Assembly (NCBI GenBank): GCA_015061035.1
Contig: SUXK01000004.1
Span: 186,001 to 250,000, forward strand
Length of the DNA: 64,000 bases
Direction: 5' to 3'
Origin: Bacteroidales bacterium
Lineage (GTDB): Bacteria; Bacteroidota; Bacteroidia; Bacteroidales; G3-4614
Shown here: piece after piece, positions 1-8,990 of the stretch
Numbering within the stretch: the first letter of the stretch is position 1
How the letters are laid out: every line of letters begins with the position of its first letter
Made by a program: the position numbers and the translations under genes
The notes under the pieces: generated by a model
Told to the model about the DNA's origin: nothing
Database searches by the model: none
Seen by the model: the letters and a program-made list of their open reading frames with translations, nothing else

Positions 1-335
1 TGGCTAAGAACTCAATTCTTATCACTGAATTTGCTCTTGAACGCCGACAAAATGGAATGGGTATTGTTGAGTCGGCAATTGATGCTGCTGTTGCTCGTTT
101 GCGTCCTATTTTGATGACTTCGTTGGCAATGATTATTGGTTTGCTTCCTATGATGTTTGCCTCTGGGGTTGGCGCAAATGGTAATAGTGCATTAGGTTCA
201 GGTGCAATAGGCGGTATGCTTATTGGTATGGTGTGTCAGGTATTGGTTGTTCCGGCCCTATTCATCGTGTTTGAAAAGTTACAAGAGAAGTTTAAACCTA
301 TTGAGGTTAAAAATAGTATTGCAGAGGTTAAATAA
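1..335 (+). CDS. RND efflux transporter, C-terminal fragment (5' truncated)
   Basis: Only the last ~110 residues of an inner-membrane RND (AcrB/MexB-type) drug-proton antiporter are present. The reading frame is open from base 3, before the first ATG at 57, so the protein clearly continues upstream of the window. The motif KNSILITEFA followed by an amphipathic stretch, then RLRPILMTSLAMIIG, and a final hydrophobic helix ending in VPALFIVFEKL is the standard C-terminal end of the HAE1-type RND family. It ends 15 bp before the outer-membrane factor gene, the usual order for a tripartite pump. The membrane fusion protein would be expected further upstream. The exported substrate cannot be told from this fragment. 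Confidence 0.93.
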   Translation, partial: AKNSILITEFALERRQNGMGIVESAIDAAVARLRPILMTSLAMIIGLLPMMFASGVGANGNSALGSGAIGGMLIGMVCQVLVVPALFIVFEKLQEKFKPIEVKNSIAEVK

Positions 336-350
336 TTAGTTTTAAGAAGG

Positions 351-1739
351 ATGAGAAAATTTATATATATAACCATTAGTGCTGTTTTATTGAGTGGTTG
401 TCATATTTACAAGAAGTATGAACGCCCCGAAGATATTAATGTTGCAAATGCATATCGTACGCCTGAGGGAATGAACAACTCTCCCTCTACAAACAATATA
501 GGTAATTTGGAGTGGAAGGATATTTACCCAGATGAAAAACTTCAGGAGTTGATTAATTATGGTCTGCTAAATAATACCAACCTTCTTATTGCCATAGAGA
601 AGGTTAATGAGGCTAAAGCGGCTCTTACTTCGGCGAGATTGTCGTTCTTGCCATCAATTTCTCTTACTCCCGAAGGTGGTGTAAGCAGCTTTGATGGTAG
701 TGCTGCATCGTGGAGTTATAATGCAAGTGCAAGCGCAAGTTGGGAAATTGACCTGTTTGGAAAACTTCTAAACTCTAAACGTAAAGCACAAGTTGCCCTA
801 CTTCAAAACAAGGAGTATCAACAAGCAGTTCGCACTCAACTTATTGCAACCATAGCAGATTACTACTTTACTCTTACTGCTTTGGATAAACAACTCGCTA
901 TTTATACTATTACAGAACAAAGTTGGGCAGAGAGCGTAGAGACTATTAAGGCAATGAAAGAGGGCGGTATGACAAATGAGGCTGCCGTTGCCCAGTATGA
1001 GGCTTATCACGCTTCTATTGCTGCGGCTATTCCTGACGTGAAGGCTGAGATTATAAAACAAGAGAATGCTCTTGCTACTCTTCTTGGAGATTTTCCAAAG
1101 TCAATTGATAGAAACTCAATTGACTCACAAAAGTGCGACTTTCCAATTGAGGTAGGTATTCCTGTTGAGTTACTATCAAATAGACCTGATGTTAAGAATG
1201 CAGAATATCAGTTAGCCGCAATGTATTACAACACTAATATTGCTCGTAGTTCATTTTATCCCCAACTATCAATTGGAGGAAGTCTTGGTTGGACTAATGC
1301 TGCAGGGGCGGCAATAACAAATCCCGGAGGTTTAATACTCTCGGCTCTTGCATCCATTACTCAACCTATATTTAACAAGGGGGTAAATATTGCAAAACTT
1401 AAAATTGCTAAGGCTCAAGAAGAACAGGCAAAACTCAACTTTAAACAAGTGTTGTTAGATGCTGGTAGAGAGGTTAGCGATGCTTTGGCTATTTATGATG
1501 CTGAACTTAAAAAAGAGAGCAAACGGGAATTGCAAATTGAGAAACTATCTAACGCAGTAGAATATACTAAAGAGTTATTGACATTAGGCTCTTCAACATA
1601 CTTAGAGGTGTTAGATGCTCAACAATCGTTACTGTCGGCACAACTTACAAAAACTGAAGACCAACTAAAAAAACTCAATTCGATAACTTCGCTTTACCAC
1701 GCTCTTGGTGGAGGCAGAGAGATTGAAGCGAATGATTAA
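351..1739 (+). CDS. TolC/NodT-family outer-membrane efflux lipoprotein
   Basis: Outer-membrane channel of a tripartite RND efflux system, 462 aa, the normal size for OprM/NodT proteins. The N-terminus is a lipoprotein signal with lipobox LLSGC and Cys17 as the predicted lipidation site. Two OEP repeats follow, rich in long helices with the typical SARLSFLPSISL and SNRPDVKNAEYQL segments (the second is the family hallmark for the repeat boundary). The ATG at 351 has a good purine-rich ribosome site (AAGAAGG) and lies 15 bp after the RND pump stop, so the two are almost certainly co-transcribed. It should trimerise and dock onto the pump to expel substrates across the outer membrane. Confidence 0.93.
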   Translation: MRKFIYITISAVLLSGCHIYKKYERPEDINVANAYRTPEGMNNSPSTNNIGNLEWKDIYPDEKLQELINYGLLNNTNLLIAIEKVNEAKAALTSARLSFLPSISLTPEGGVSSFDGSAASWSYNASASASWEIDLFGKLLNSKRKAQVALLQNKEYQQAVRTQLIATIADYYFTLTALDKQLAIYTITEQSWAESVETIKAMKEGGMTNEAAVAQYEAYHASIAAAIPDVKAEIIKQENALATLLGDFPKSIDRNSIDSQKCDFPIEVGIPVELLSNRPDVKNAEYQLAAMYYNTNIARSSFYPQLSIGGSLGWTNAAGAAITNPGGLILSALASITQPIFNKGVNIAKLKIAKAQEEQAKLNFKQVLLDAGREVSDALAIYDAELKKESKRELQIEKLSNAVEYTKELLTLGSSTYLEVLDAQQSLLSAQLTKTEDQLKKLNSITSLYHALGGGREIEAND

Positions 1740-1786
1740 TTTAATTAGGAATGAGGAATTAGAAATTAGGAATTTATGAGTAAGCC
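1740..1786. repeat. AATTAGGAATTAG-type intergenic repeat
   Basis: The gap between the efflux gene and the FISUMP gene holds reiterated units of the form AATTAGGAAT, GAATTAGAAATTAGGAATTT. The same wording recurs after galE (4155-4206) and in degenerate form near 8738-8870, 20893-20905 and 42530-42540. It looks like a low-complexity dispersed intergenic repeat. No coding or regulatory role can be assigned. Confidence 0.6.
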
Positions 1787-1795
1787 ATAAAAATT

Positions 1796-2674
1796 ATGAG
1801 ATCATTTTATAAAAATATTATATTAATAAAATTTATTCTTGGATTATTTATATCTACATCTTTTCTATCATGTAATGATGATTCTAAAATTTGTGAAATA
1901 AAAGTTATTACAAGTGAAGGAGGTAGTACAGAATTGTCATCTAACAATGTAATATGTGGTGATATTATAACAATTAAAGCAAATCCTGAGGATAAATATA
2001 AATTCAAGAGTTGGACCATAAATAATATAGTTGTTTCTAATGAGAATCCATTATCAACAACTATAACAGAAAACACTACAATAAAAGCGAATTTTGAGAG
2101 CATATATACACCAACAGGTTACAACAATGGGCATGGCTATGTTGATTTAGGCTTAAGTGTAAAATGGGCAATTCATAATATAGGTGCATCTACACCAGAA
2201 GAAAGAGGAGTAAATTTTGCATGGGGAGAAATATGTGCAAAATCAAATGGAGATTGGCATAGATACAAATGGTGTAATGGAAATAGTTTTACAATTAATA
2301 AATACAATACAAATGATGGTAAAATTTCTCTTGATGCAGAAGATGATGTTGCATATATGAGTTGGGGTGAAGGATGGAGAATGCCAACAAGAGCAGAAAT
2401 AAACGAATTAATAACAAATTGCAAAATATGCAGTGACACTAAAGATGGTGTTTATGGTTTTACAATTACAAATATTAAAAATAAAAATTCAATTTTTTTA
2501 CCTGCAATTGGCTCCAAATATGATACAAGAACTGCTTGTTCGTATTGGTCAAAATCATTAGTAGAAGATAATCATACATCTGCATATATGTTATTTGTAT
2601 ATTATTCTTCAGGCATAAATATAAAAAAACAGAGTAGAGCAAGTTGTTTGATTGTTCGTCCTGTGTGTGAATAA
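1796..2674 (+). CDS. FISUMP-domain lipoprotein with InlB-type repeat
   Basis: A 292-aa predicted surface or periplasmic lipoprotein. The signal sequence ends at FLSC (Cys26). Residues ~33-101 form one bacterial InlB/Flg_new-like repeat (motif TIKANPEDKYKFKSW ... TIKANFE). Residues ~113-292 are a FISUMP (Fibrobacter succinogenes major paralogous) domain, recognised by HGYVDLGLSVKWA, FAWGE, WRMPTRAEI and the ending IVRPVCE. FISUMP proteins are abundant in Bacteroidales and thought to be extracellular, but their ligand is unknown. The gene is notably AT-rich compared with neighbours. A paralogue lacking the InlB-like repeat lies at 14547-15278. Confidence 0.85.
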   Translation: MRSFYKNIILIKFILGLFISTSFLSCNDDSKICEIKVITSEGGSTELSSNNVICGDIITIKANPEDKYKFKSWTINNIVVSNENPLSTTITENTTIKANFESIYTPTGYNNGHGYVDLGLSVKWAIHNIGASTPEERGVNFAWGEICAKSNGDWHRYKWCNGNSFTINKYNTNDGKISLDAEDDVAYMSWGEGWRMPTRAEINELITNCKICSDTKDGVYGFTITNIKNKNSIFLPAIGSKYDTRTACSYWSKSLVEDNHTSAYMLFVYYSSGINIKKQSRASCLIVRPVCE

Positions 2675-2684
2675 TATTAACTTT

Positions 2685-2987
2685 ATGACAGAAATAGAAA
2701 GAGAGAAACGGACTGTTGAAAGAATGATAAAACTCTATTGCCGACATAAGGAGGGCAATAGAGTTTTATGTTGTGATTGCAAAGAGTTAAAAGAGTATGC
2801 CTTTGCAAGACTTGATAACTGCCCTTTTGGCAATAATAAAAGCAGTTGTAAAAAGTGTAAAGTTCATTGCTATAAAGCAGATATGAGAGAGAGGATTAGA
2901 ATGGTGATGCGATATGCTGGACCAAGAATGTTACTCTTCTACCCTATTGATGCAATTGTTCACATTATTAAGGAGTTCAAAAAATAA
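2685..2987 (+). CDS. YgbA-like 'nitrous oxide-stimulated promoter' family protein
   Basis: A 100-aa cytoplasmic protein of the YgbA_NO family. The start is placed at ATG 2685 (MTEIEREKRTVERM) rather than the longer in-frame ATG at 2652, which would overlap the FISUMP gene. It has a Cys-rich pattern CCDCKEL ... CPFG ... CKKCKVHCY typical of the family, followed by RMVMRYAGPRMLLFYP, the conserved C-terminal block. In enterobacteria ygbA is controlled by the NO-responsive repressor NsrR. A role in recovery from nitrosative stress is inferred from that, and the cysteines suggest metal or Fe-S binding. It lies 10 bp after the preceding stop. No dedicated promoter or NO-regulator site is obvious. 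Confidence 0.82.
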   Translation: MTEIEREKRTVERMIKLYCRHKEGNRVLCCDCKELKEYAFARLDNCPFGNNKSSCKKCKVHCYKADMRERIRMVMRYAGPRMLLFYPIDAIVHIIKEFKK

Positions 2988-3033
2988 ATTTATAATGCTG
3001 TTTTTTTATTTTTTAAACAACCTTTATTTTTTG

Positions 3034-3064
3034 TTTGATAAATCAATACGTTTGTTTAACTTTG
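3034..3064 (+). promoter_or_regulatory. Bacteroidota-type promoter of galE
   Basis: A -33 TTTG at 3034-3037 and a -7 TAACTTTG at 3057-3064 are separated by 19 nt, an exact match to the Bacteroidota primary sigma consensus TTTG-N19-21-TAnnTTTG. Transcription should start near 3070, about 40 nt before the galE ATG. Confidence 0.8.
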
Positions 3065-3110
3065 CATAACCTTGATATGGAAATATTAATTTATTAAATA
3101 TAAACGCTAT

Positions 3111-4148
3111 ATGAGCAAAGGAAAAATTTTGGTAACTGGTGGTGCTGGATATATTGGTTCACATACCACAGTTGAATTGCAAAATGCAGGTTACGAAGTT
3201 GTTATCGTTGATAACCTTTCAAACTCAAATGCCGATATGATTGACGGTATTGAGCGTATCACAGGTACTCGCCCCACATTTTATCAAGTTGATTGCAACG
3301 ATAAGGTTGCTATGAAAGATGTTTTTGAGAATAACAAAGGTATTAAAGGAATTATACACTTTGCCGCAAGTAAGGCTGTTGGTGAGAGCGTTCAAAAACC
3401 TTTGATGTACTATCGCAATAATTTAGACTCTTTGATGACTCTTATGGAGTTGATGCCTGAGTATGGTGTTGAAGGTATTGTGTTCTCATCATCTTGTACT
3501 GTTTACGGACAACCCGATATTCTTCCTGTTGATGAAACTGCACCTATTAAACCTGCTCTTTCGCCTTATGGAAACACTAAACAAATTAACGAGGAGATTA
3601 TTCGCGATGCAATATATTCGGGAGTTCCTTACAAAGCGATTATTCTTCGTTACTTCAACCCAATAGGTGCTCACCCAACTGCTGAGATTGGAGAACTTCC
3701 AAATGGAGTACCTCAAAACCTTGTTCCATTTGTTACTCAAACAGCAATGGGTATTCGCAAAGAGTTGAGTGTATTTGGCGATGACTATGATACTCCCGAT
3801 GGTTCATGTATTCGCGACTACATTAATGTTGTTGACCTTGCTAAGGCTCACGTTATAGCAGTTGACAGGATGTTAACCAACAAATCGGAAGAGAAAGTTG
3901 AGATATTTAACCTTGGTACTGGTCGTGGCGTTTCAGTTCTTGAACTTATCAACGCATTTGAGGCTGCAACAGGTGTTAAACTTAACTATAAGATTGTTGG
4001 AAGACGCGAAGGTGATATTGAAAAAGTTTGGGCTAACCCTGACCGCGCAAACAACGTTCTTGGCTGGGTTGCTAAAGAGAACTTGGAAGATACTCTTGCT
4101 TCGGCTTGGAAATGGCAAGAGAAACTTCGCAGAGACGGTATAATGTAA
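3111..4148 (+). CDS. galE: UDP-glucose 4-epimerase
   Basis: Interconverts UDP-glucose and UDP-galactose using bound NAD+ (Leloir pathway and glycan precursor supply). The 345-aa protein is an extended SDR. The Rossmann motif GGAGYIG is at residues 10-16, the FSSSCTVYG strand carries the catalytic Ser/Thr near 126-130, and Y153-xxx-K157 (PYGNTK) is the catalytic pair. RYFNPIGAHP and the C-terminal substrate-binding domain follow. Length and motif spacing match E. coli GalE. It is a single gene with its own promoter and ends in a shared bidirectional terminator with the convergent GH84 gene. Galactose released from host glycans could feed it (inference). Confidence 0.96.
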   Translation: MSKGKILVTGGAGYIGSHTTVELQNAGYEVVIVDNLSNSNADMIDGIERITGTRPTFYQVDCNDKVAMKDVFENNKGIKGIIHFAASKAVGESVQKPLMYYRNNLDSLMTLMELMPEYGVEGIVFSSSCTVYGQPDILPVDETAPIKPALSPYGNTKQINEEIIRDAIYSGVPYKAIILRYFNPIGAHPTAEIGELPNGVPQNLVPFVTQTAMGIRKELSVFGDDYDTPDGSCIRDYINVVDLAKAHVIAVDRMLTNKSEEKVEIFNLGTGRGVSVLELINAFEAATGVKLNYKIVGRREGDIEKVWANPDRANNVLGWVAKENLEDTLASAWKWQEKLRRDGIM

Positions 4149-4154
4149 TTTATA

Positions 4155-4206
4155 TTAATTAGGAATTAGTTCGTGGCTAAAGCCTCAATTAGAAATTAGG
4201 AATTTT
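4155..4206. repeat. AATTAGGAATTAG-type intergenic repeat, interrupted by a small hairpin
   Basis: Copy of the repeat seen at 1740-1786: AATTAGGAATTAG, then an inserted GGCTAAAGCC hairpin-like segment (TTCGTGGCTAAAGCCTC), then AATTAGAAATTAGGAATTTT. The inserted fold-back inside the repeat resembles the organisation of the TAGTTGTTAG repeats near 29.9, 32.5 and 42.4 kb. Confidence 0.55.
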
Positions 4207-4225
4207 TATTAGACTAATAAACGAT

Positions 4226-4256
4226 AAAGGTTGTAACGCTCGCGTTACAACCTTTT
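4226..4256. terminator. Bidirectional intrinsic terminator (galE / GH84)
   Basis: A perfect 13-bp stem AAAGGTTGTAACG / CGTTACAACCTTT with a CTCG loop is followed by a T-rich stretch on the plus strand (CCTTTTCTTAT). The mirrored A-run makes it usable from the minus strand too. It lies between the convergent galE and GH84 genes. Confidence 0.85.
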
Positions 4257-4280
4257 CTTATATGATTTTGTAGTTAAAAA

Positions 4281-7022
4281 CTACTTTTTATATACTATCT
4301 CGCAAATTTCAGGGTTACCTGTGATTGCTATTTTCTTAACCTCTGCTGTTGGGGCAAATGAGTAGTATAACGATGTTACATCGGCAGTTGCCAACTCCTC
4401 GCCTGTTGCTGATAGTTGTTTTACTTTTACTCCGTTTGCTGAACGCATTAAGATTGTACACTCCTTAATGCCTTCGGGTAATATGATTGTAGCCTCTTCG
4501 GTTGGAGTATATGTTGTTTCAAAGTTTTTGTCAAACACGTTCTCCGTTCCGTTTGCACCTGATAGATCGGCTGTAAGATCAAACTTATCCAGTTTCATTC
4601 CAACTGCTGAAGAAGTGTTATTTATATAGCGAATATAACGACATGGCATTGGTGTTGTATTCCACTTCTCTCCATCTTGTGAATACTCTGCTACAAGAGG
4701 TGCATTAAACTTGGCATCTACATTCTTTATGGTTGCAATAAATGGTAACTCAACACCTACGTATTCTCCTGGATTAAGTGTTATAACCTCCAATACGCGT
4801 TTTACTACTATTTGATCTTTGAATGTTGTTACTCGGTTATTTGCAAGACGCTCAACATTGGTATATATTGACGCTTCGCGTTTTACCGGATTTACTTCGA
4901 ATGAGCGAACTGCTACCCAGTTTTTACGCTCCGACTTATCGTTGCGCGCCAAACGTACATATCGTGCCTGAATTGGCGCTCCCTCCCAAATTATATCATA
5001 TACGCCATTAATATTATCGCGTAAGAGTTGCCACTTTTCACCATCAAGAGAGTACTCTAATCGCGCCATATCAAAGTAGTCAACATCATTGGGGACATTG
5101 CGACCTTGATTTATTATGATGGTTTTAACCTCTGTTACCTCTCCTAAATCCATACCTATCCAACTTCCATCTTTTTGAGCATCGCCAGATGTGTAGAAAC
5201 TATTTTTATCGCCATCAAACATAGGCTTTACTTGTGTGGTTGCAAGGTTTGCAAATGTTCCTATTGCTTTGCGTACTGCAAGAGGTGTTCCTGATACTGT
5301 TGAGTAGTATTTGTTTGCCAATGCATCGGTTGTATTCTCAATGAAGGGTTGCAGTTTTAATGTTCCCGATTTGTGTGCAAGATATGCGGCCTGTTCATCA
5401 AAATCCATTCTATTCTCTTCAAACAAGTTCCAGAACTTATCATACTCTCCTGCCTCGTAAAGTTTTATCAACTCAAGGGTGTTTTGTCCTCTTACTCCAA
5501 GTTTCTCAAACTCAACCAACCATGGACGGAGTTCCTCAACCAATGCTCTATTTATACAGAAAGAGTCGATTGTTGCAGGTGCTGCTTCAATCTTTTTAAA
5601 CTCAGCCATTAATGCATCGTATTGTGCTTGGGAGTACTCCTCAACTGTGAATGTCTCTGTCTCCCACGATTCATCACGGCGGTATCCTGTTTCGGTATCG
5701 CATGAGTGGATTGCGAATGTGCGATATGCCTCTTTTGCGTTAGGCATCAACTCCTTCAAACCATTCTCCCAATTATCCATAGGAGTGTAATCACTAATAT
5801 TCCAAGTGTAATCGGCAACTCCGTAAAGAGCCAATTTTGATGCCTCACCATGCTCCATTGGGTTACTTACAAATCCTGCCATAGTAGAAGTTGTTGCTGT
5901 GCTGTCTAATCCATATACAGGTCCTTGAAGTATAAGGTTACGAACATAGTCAGTTACAGGGTAGTTCCACCATATAAACGATGGGCGTTTGATACGCTCA
6001 CTTACCCAATCGAGTGTTTCAGGGGTAATGTCGCCACAAACAAAATCTCCTGTCCACATTACATGAATTGATGGATGTAACACTTTACCTAATAGTGCTA
6101 AATATCCGTCTGGTGCAGGATTTGCCCAAAGTTTAGTGTAGTCGGTTGGACAAATAATCAATGGTGCAACATCTCCTTTTACCTCAACAAACTCGGTGTG
6201 TAGACGGTTGAGAAGTTGAGCCTGCATATCGGGACGTGTTCCTATTCCCTCAATATCATCAAAGAATAGTGCGAATGAGCGAATACCTAAATCGTACATC
6301 GATTCAAACTTCTCATATAGTTTTTTGTAATCACTCTCAGTCCATTGAATATCTTTTCCCGGATGAATTGCCCAGATAAAATCAACATAGTTACGTTTTG
6401 ATGCTTCTACCAACTCTTTGATTTTTTGAGCCTCCTCCTCGGGGTATGGTAAACGCCAGTAGGGAGAACTATGATATGGATCATCTTTTGGACCATATAG
6501 GTATGAGTTCATTTTGAACTTACCATAGAAATCGAGTAACGAAACGCGTGTTTGGTGCGACCATGGTGTTCCGTAAAATCCCTCAACTACTCCGCGATAT
6601 GGCATATCGGGATAGTCAGTTATTGTCATATATGGAATCTCGTTCTCAGTTGATAGTTGTTTTAGTGTTTGTATTGCGTAGAATGCTCCACGCTCATCGT
6701 ATGCCGAAACAAAGATACCCTCTTTGTTTACTTCAAGGATATATGCTCCACTCTTATCAAGCATACTATCTGTTTGAGCAATAGCCTTATCAATGATAAA
6801 CGAAGTGGGTACACCATTCTCTGTTATGTTCAAATGAACAAGTGATTGGGCAACCAACTCCGACTCTCCTTCAGGTGCAAAACCTTTTGCAACATTCAAA
6901 CTACCCTTTTTAGCCATCTCAATTTTTTGAGGTGTTGGGTTAATACGCACTTTCAACTCTGCCGTACAACTCATCAAAAACAGAGCCGACATTACGATTG
7001 ATAAAAATCTGATTTTCAACAT
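4281..7022 (-). CDS. GH84 beta-N-acetylglucosaminidase (O-GlcNAcase-like) lipoprotein
   Basis: A 913-aa exported exo-hexosaminidase of the BtGH84/O-GlcNAcase family. The lipoprotein signal ends LMSC (Cys19). An N-terminal GH20b-type domain (~25-135) is followed by the GH84 catalytic barrel (~140-430). This carries RGVVEGFYGTPW at 143-154 and the adjacent catalytic aspartates D255-D256 in FFDDIEGI, which use substrate-assisted catalysis. A helical domain follows, then an F5/8-type (CBM32-like) module (~600-720; YTSGDAQ ... WIGMDLGEV ... ARYVRLARND) and a beta-rich tail. It probably trims GlcNAc from host mucins or glycoproteins at the cell surface. It is a single transcription unit with a recognisable upstream promoter and is not part of a visible SusCD locus. 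Confidence 0.94.
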   Translation of the reverse strand: MLKIRFLSIVMSALFLMSCTAELKVRINPTPQKIEMAKKGSLNVAKGFAPEGESELVAQSLVHLNITENGVPTSFIIDKAIAQTDSMLDKSGAYILEVNKEGIFVSAYDERGAFYAIQTLKQLSTENEIPYMTITDYPDMPYRGVVEGFYGTPWSHQTRVSLLDFYGKFKMNSYLYGPKDDPYHSSPYWRLPYPEEEAQKIKELVEASKRNYVDFIWAIHPGKDIQWTESDYKKLYEKFESMYDLGIRSFALFFDDIEGIGTRPDMQAQLLNRLHTEFVEVKGDVAPLIICPTDYTKLWANPAPDGYLALLGKVLHPSIHVMWTGDFVCGDITPETLDWVSERIKRPSFIWWNYPVTDYVRNLILQGPVYGLDSTATTSTMAGFVSNPMEHGEASKLALYGVADYTWNISDYTPMDNWENGLKELMPNAKEAYRTFAIHSCDTETGYRRDESWETETFTVEEYSQAQYDALMAEFKKIEAAPATIDSFCINRALVEELRPWLVEFEKLGVRGQNTLELIKLYEAGEYDKFWNLFEENRMDFDEQAAYLAHKSGTLKLQPFIENTTDALANKYYSTVSGTPLAVRKAIGTFANLATTQVKPMFDGDKNSFYTSGDAQKDGSWIGMDLGEVTEVKTIIINQGRNVPNDVDYFDMARLEYSLDGEKWQLLRDNINGVYDIIWEGAPIQARYVRLARNDKSERKNWVAVRSFEVNPVKREASIYTNVERLANNRVTTFKDQIVVKRVLEVITLNPGEYVGVELPFIATIKNVDAKFNAPLVAEYSQDGEKWNTTPMPCRYIRYINNTSSAVGMKLDKFDLTADLSGANGTENVFDKNFETTYTPTEEATIILPEGIKECTILMRSANGVKVKQLSATGEELATADVTSLYYSFAPTAEVKKIAITGNPEICEIVYKK

Positions 7023-7086
7023 AGTTTATATAGATGTTTGTTTTTGATTATCTCTTTACCTTTTGTGGTTTTATACACACTAATTG

Positions 7087-7117
7087 CAAATATAACCATT
7101 TTATCTGACTCAACAAG
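7087..7117 (-). promoter_or_regulatory. Promoter of the GH84 gene
   Basis: On the minus strand a -7 box TATATTTG (7094-7087) is preceded 19 nt upstream by CTTG (7117-7114), a near match to TTTG-N19-TAnnTTTG. The expected start is near 7080, leaving a leader of about 58 nt. Confidence 0.6.
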
Positions 7118-7231
7118 TTGATTTAGGGCAAAATGATGATATTGTATAAATTTAGAGAGAAATAGTATTATTTCTTCAACAAAATTGGGGAGATGGGGGT
7201 TATTATTCTATAATGTAAATTTATTTGTATT

Positions 7232-8737
7232 ATGAAGGATAAGAAGTTTTTGACTAATGAGGTGGGAGCTCCTGTTGAGGATAACACCAACTCGCTTACT
7301 GCGGGTAAAAGGGGGGCTATGTTATTGGAGGATACTTGGTATTTGGAGAAACTTGCTCACTTTGACAGAGAGGTTATTCCTGAACGTAGGATGCACGCTA
7401 AAGGTAGTGGTGCATATGGGTTTTTTACTGTTACTCATGATGTTTCTAAATATACGTGTGCTACCGTTTTTGCTGAAGTGGGTAAAAAGACCGACCTCTT
7501 TGTGAGATTCTCGACCGTTGCTGGGGAGCGTGGTGCTGCTGATGCGGAGCGTGATATCAGAGGGTTTGCTGTCAAGTTTTATTCTGATGAGGGCAATTGG
7601 GATTTGGTTGGTAATAATACTCCTGTTTTCTTTTTGCGTGATCCTCTGCAATTTCCTGATTTAAATCATGTTGTTAAACGGGATCCTCATACTAATATGC
7701 GTTCTCCTCAAAACTATTGGGATTTTTGGACTATGCTGCCTGAGGCTCTGCATCAGGTTACTATTGTTATGTCGGATAGGGGTATTCCTGCTTCGTATAG
7801 GCACATGCATGGGTTTGGCTCTCATACTTATAGTTTGATTAACAAAGACGGGATTAGGCATTGGGTTAAATTTCATTGGGTTACTCAACAGGGTATTAAA
7901 AACTTATCGAACGAAGAGGCTGAGGCTATTATTGCCAAAGATAGGGAGAGCCATCAACGCGACTTGTTTGATGCTATTAACAGAGGGGATTTTCCTCGTT
8001 GGAAACTCTATTTTCAGATTATGACAGAGGAAGATGCTAAAAACTATAAGGAGAATCCGTTTGACCTTACTAAGGTGTGGAGCCATAAGGATTTTCCTCT
8101 GATTGAGGTTGGTATTATGGAGTTAAATCGTAATCCTGAGAACTATTTTGCCGAAGTGGAACAGTCGGCTTTTAATCCTGCTCACGTGATTCCGGGTATT
8201 GGTTTTTCTCCGGATAAGATGTTACAGGGTAGATTGTTCTCTTATGGCGATGCTCAGCGTTACCGATTGGGTGTTAATCATGACCAAATTCCTGTTAATA
8301 GGGCAAAGTGCCCGATGCATAGTTTTCACAGAGATGGAATGATGCGTATTGATGGTAATATGGGTGCTACCAAGGGTTATTCGCCTAATAGCATTGGAGA
8401 GTGGAAGACTAAGGGTGCTGCATACTCCTACTCTCCTACTGATGGGGAGAGTATGAGGTATAACCCTTATGAGGATAGGGATGATAATTGTTTTTATCAG
8501 CCTGGTAATTTATATCGTTTAATGAGCGAGGAGAAGCGTTGCTTGTTACTAAAAAATACGGTTGCTGATATTATGCCTGTTACTGAGAATGTGAAACTGC
8601 GTCATTGCGCTCATTGTTATCTTGCTGACACAGAGTATGGTTCAAGATTGGCAGAGATGCTTAATCTTGATTTGGAGGTGGTTAAATCATTAGCTGGCAT
8701 GAGCCAGAAAGAGAGGTTTGAGGCAACTCTTTCTTGA
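7232..8737 (+). CDS. katA: Heme catalase (monofunctional)
   Basis: Decomposes H2O2 to water and oxygen in the cytoplasm. At 501 aa it is a small-subunit (clade 3) catalase. Visible catalytic elements are the distal His55 in [12 protein letters not shown], the Asn of VGNNTPVFF (128-129), and the proximal heme ligand Tyr338 in [14 protein letters not shown]. The heme and NADPH region continues through [13 protein letters not shown]. The codon mix at the start (GGGGGGC, ATGTTATTGGAG) differs slightly from neighbours but not enough to argue transfer. It is a single gene ended by a strong terminator. No peroxide-regulator site could be identified with confidence in the 209-bp upstream gap. Confidence 0.97.
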   Translation: MKDKKFLTNEVGAPVEDNTNSLTAGKRGAMLLEDTWYLEKLAHFDREVIPERRMHAKGSGAYGFFTVTHDVSKYTCATVFAEVGKKTDLFVRFSTVAGERGAADAERDIRGFAVKFYSDEGNWDLVGNNTPVFFLRDPLQFPDLNHVVKRDPHTNMRSPQNYWDFWTMLPEALHQVTIVMSDRGIPASYRHMHGFGSHTYSLINKDGIRHWVKFHWVTQQGIKNLSNEEAEAIIAKDRESHQRDLFDAINRGDFPRWKLYFQIMTEEDAKNYKENPFDLTKVWSHKDFPLIEVGIMELNRNPENYFAEVEQSAFNPAHVIPGIGFSPDKMLQGRLFSYGDAQRYRLGVNHDQIPVNRAKCPMHSFHRDGMMRIDGNMGATKGYSPNSIGEWKTKGAAYSYSPTDGESMRYNPYEDRDDNCFYQPGNLYRLMSEEKRCLLLKNTVADIMPVTENVKLRHCAHCYLADTEYGSRLAEMLNLDLEVVKSLAGMSQKERFEATLS

Positions 8738-8765
8738 TTAGAAATTAATTGGTTGCTCCGCCACA

Positions 8766-8828
8766 AATCTGCAACTAAGCGAATACAATAAAAAAACTTA
8801 TTTTAACATTGTTGAGCAAAAGCAGATT
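8766..8828. repeat. Fold-back intergenic element bounded by AATCTGC / GCAGATT
   Basis: A 63-bp segment begins AATCTGC, contains AACTTATTTT near the middle and ends GCAGATT, so its ends are inverted repeats. A second element of the same plan (61 bp, same ends, same AACTTATTTT) lies at 42442-42502. It is flanked here by AATTAG-type repeat debris. Too short for a known IS; it resembles a degenerate MITE or REP-like unit. Confidence 0.5.
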
Positions 8829-8892
8829 CAACAAACAATGGTTTGTTAATTAGTAATCAGGAATGACTTAAAAATTATTTAATGAGGTGTTA

Positions 8893-8936
8893 ATACAAAA
8901 GAGACCGATTTGTCGGTCTCTTTTGTATTTATTTTT
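8893..8936 (+). terminator. Intrinsic terminator after katA
   Basis: A 16-bp perfect stem (ATACAAAAGAGACCGA / TCGGTCTCTTTTGTAT) with loop TTTG is followed by a T-rich tail. It stands between convergent katA and argB and could serve both. Confidence 0.85.
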
Positions 8937-8990
8937 AGGGTTTGCGTAGAATGTAAAATCAGTTAAGGCGAATGCTTAACTGCATAATTA

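Noticed and set aside
5360..5790. Several overlapping plus-strand ORFs of 79-103 aa
   Set aside because: They are antisense to the well-supported GH84 coding frame and show no recognisable protein features.
6548..6784. Plus-strand ORF inside the GH84 gene
   Set aside because: Shadow frame with no initiation signal or recognisable sequence.
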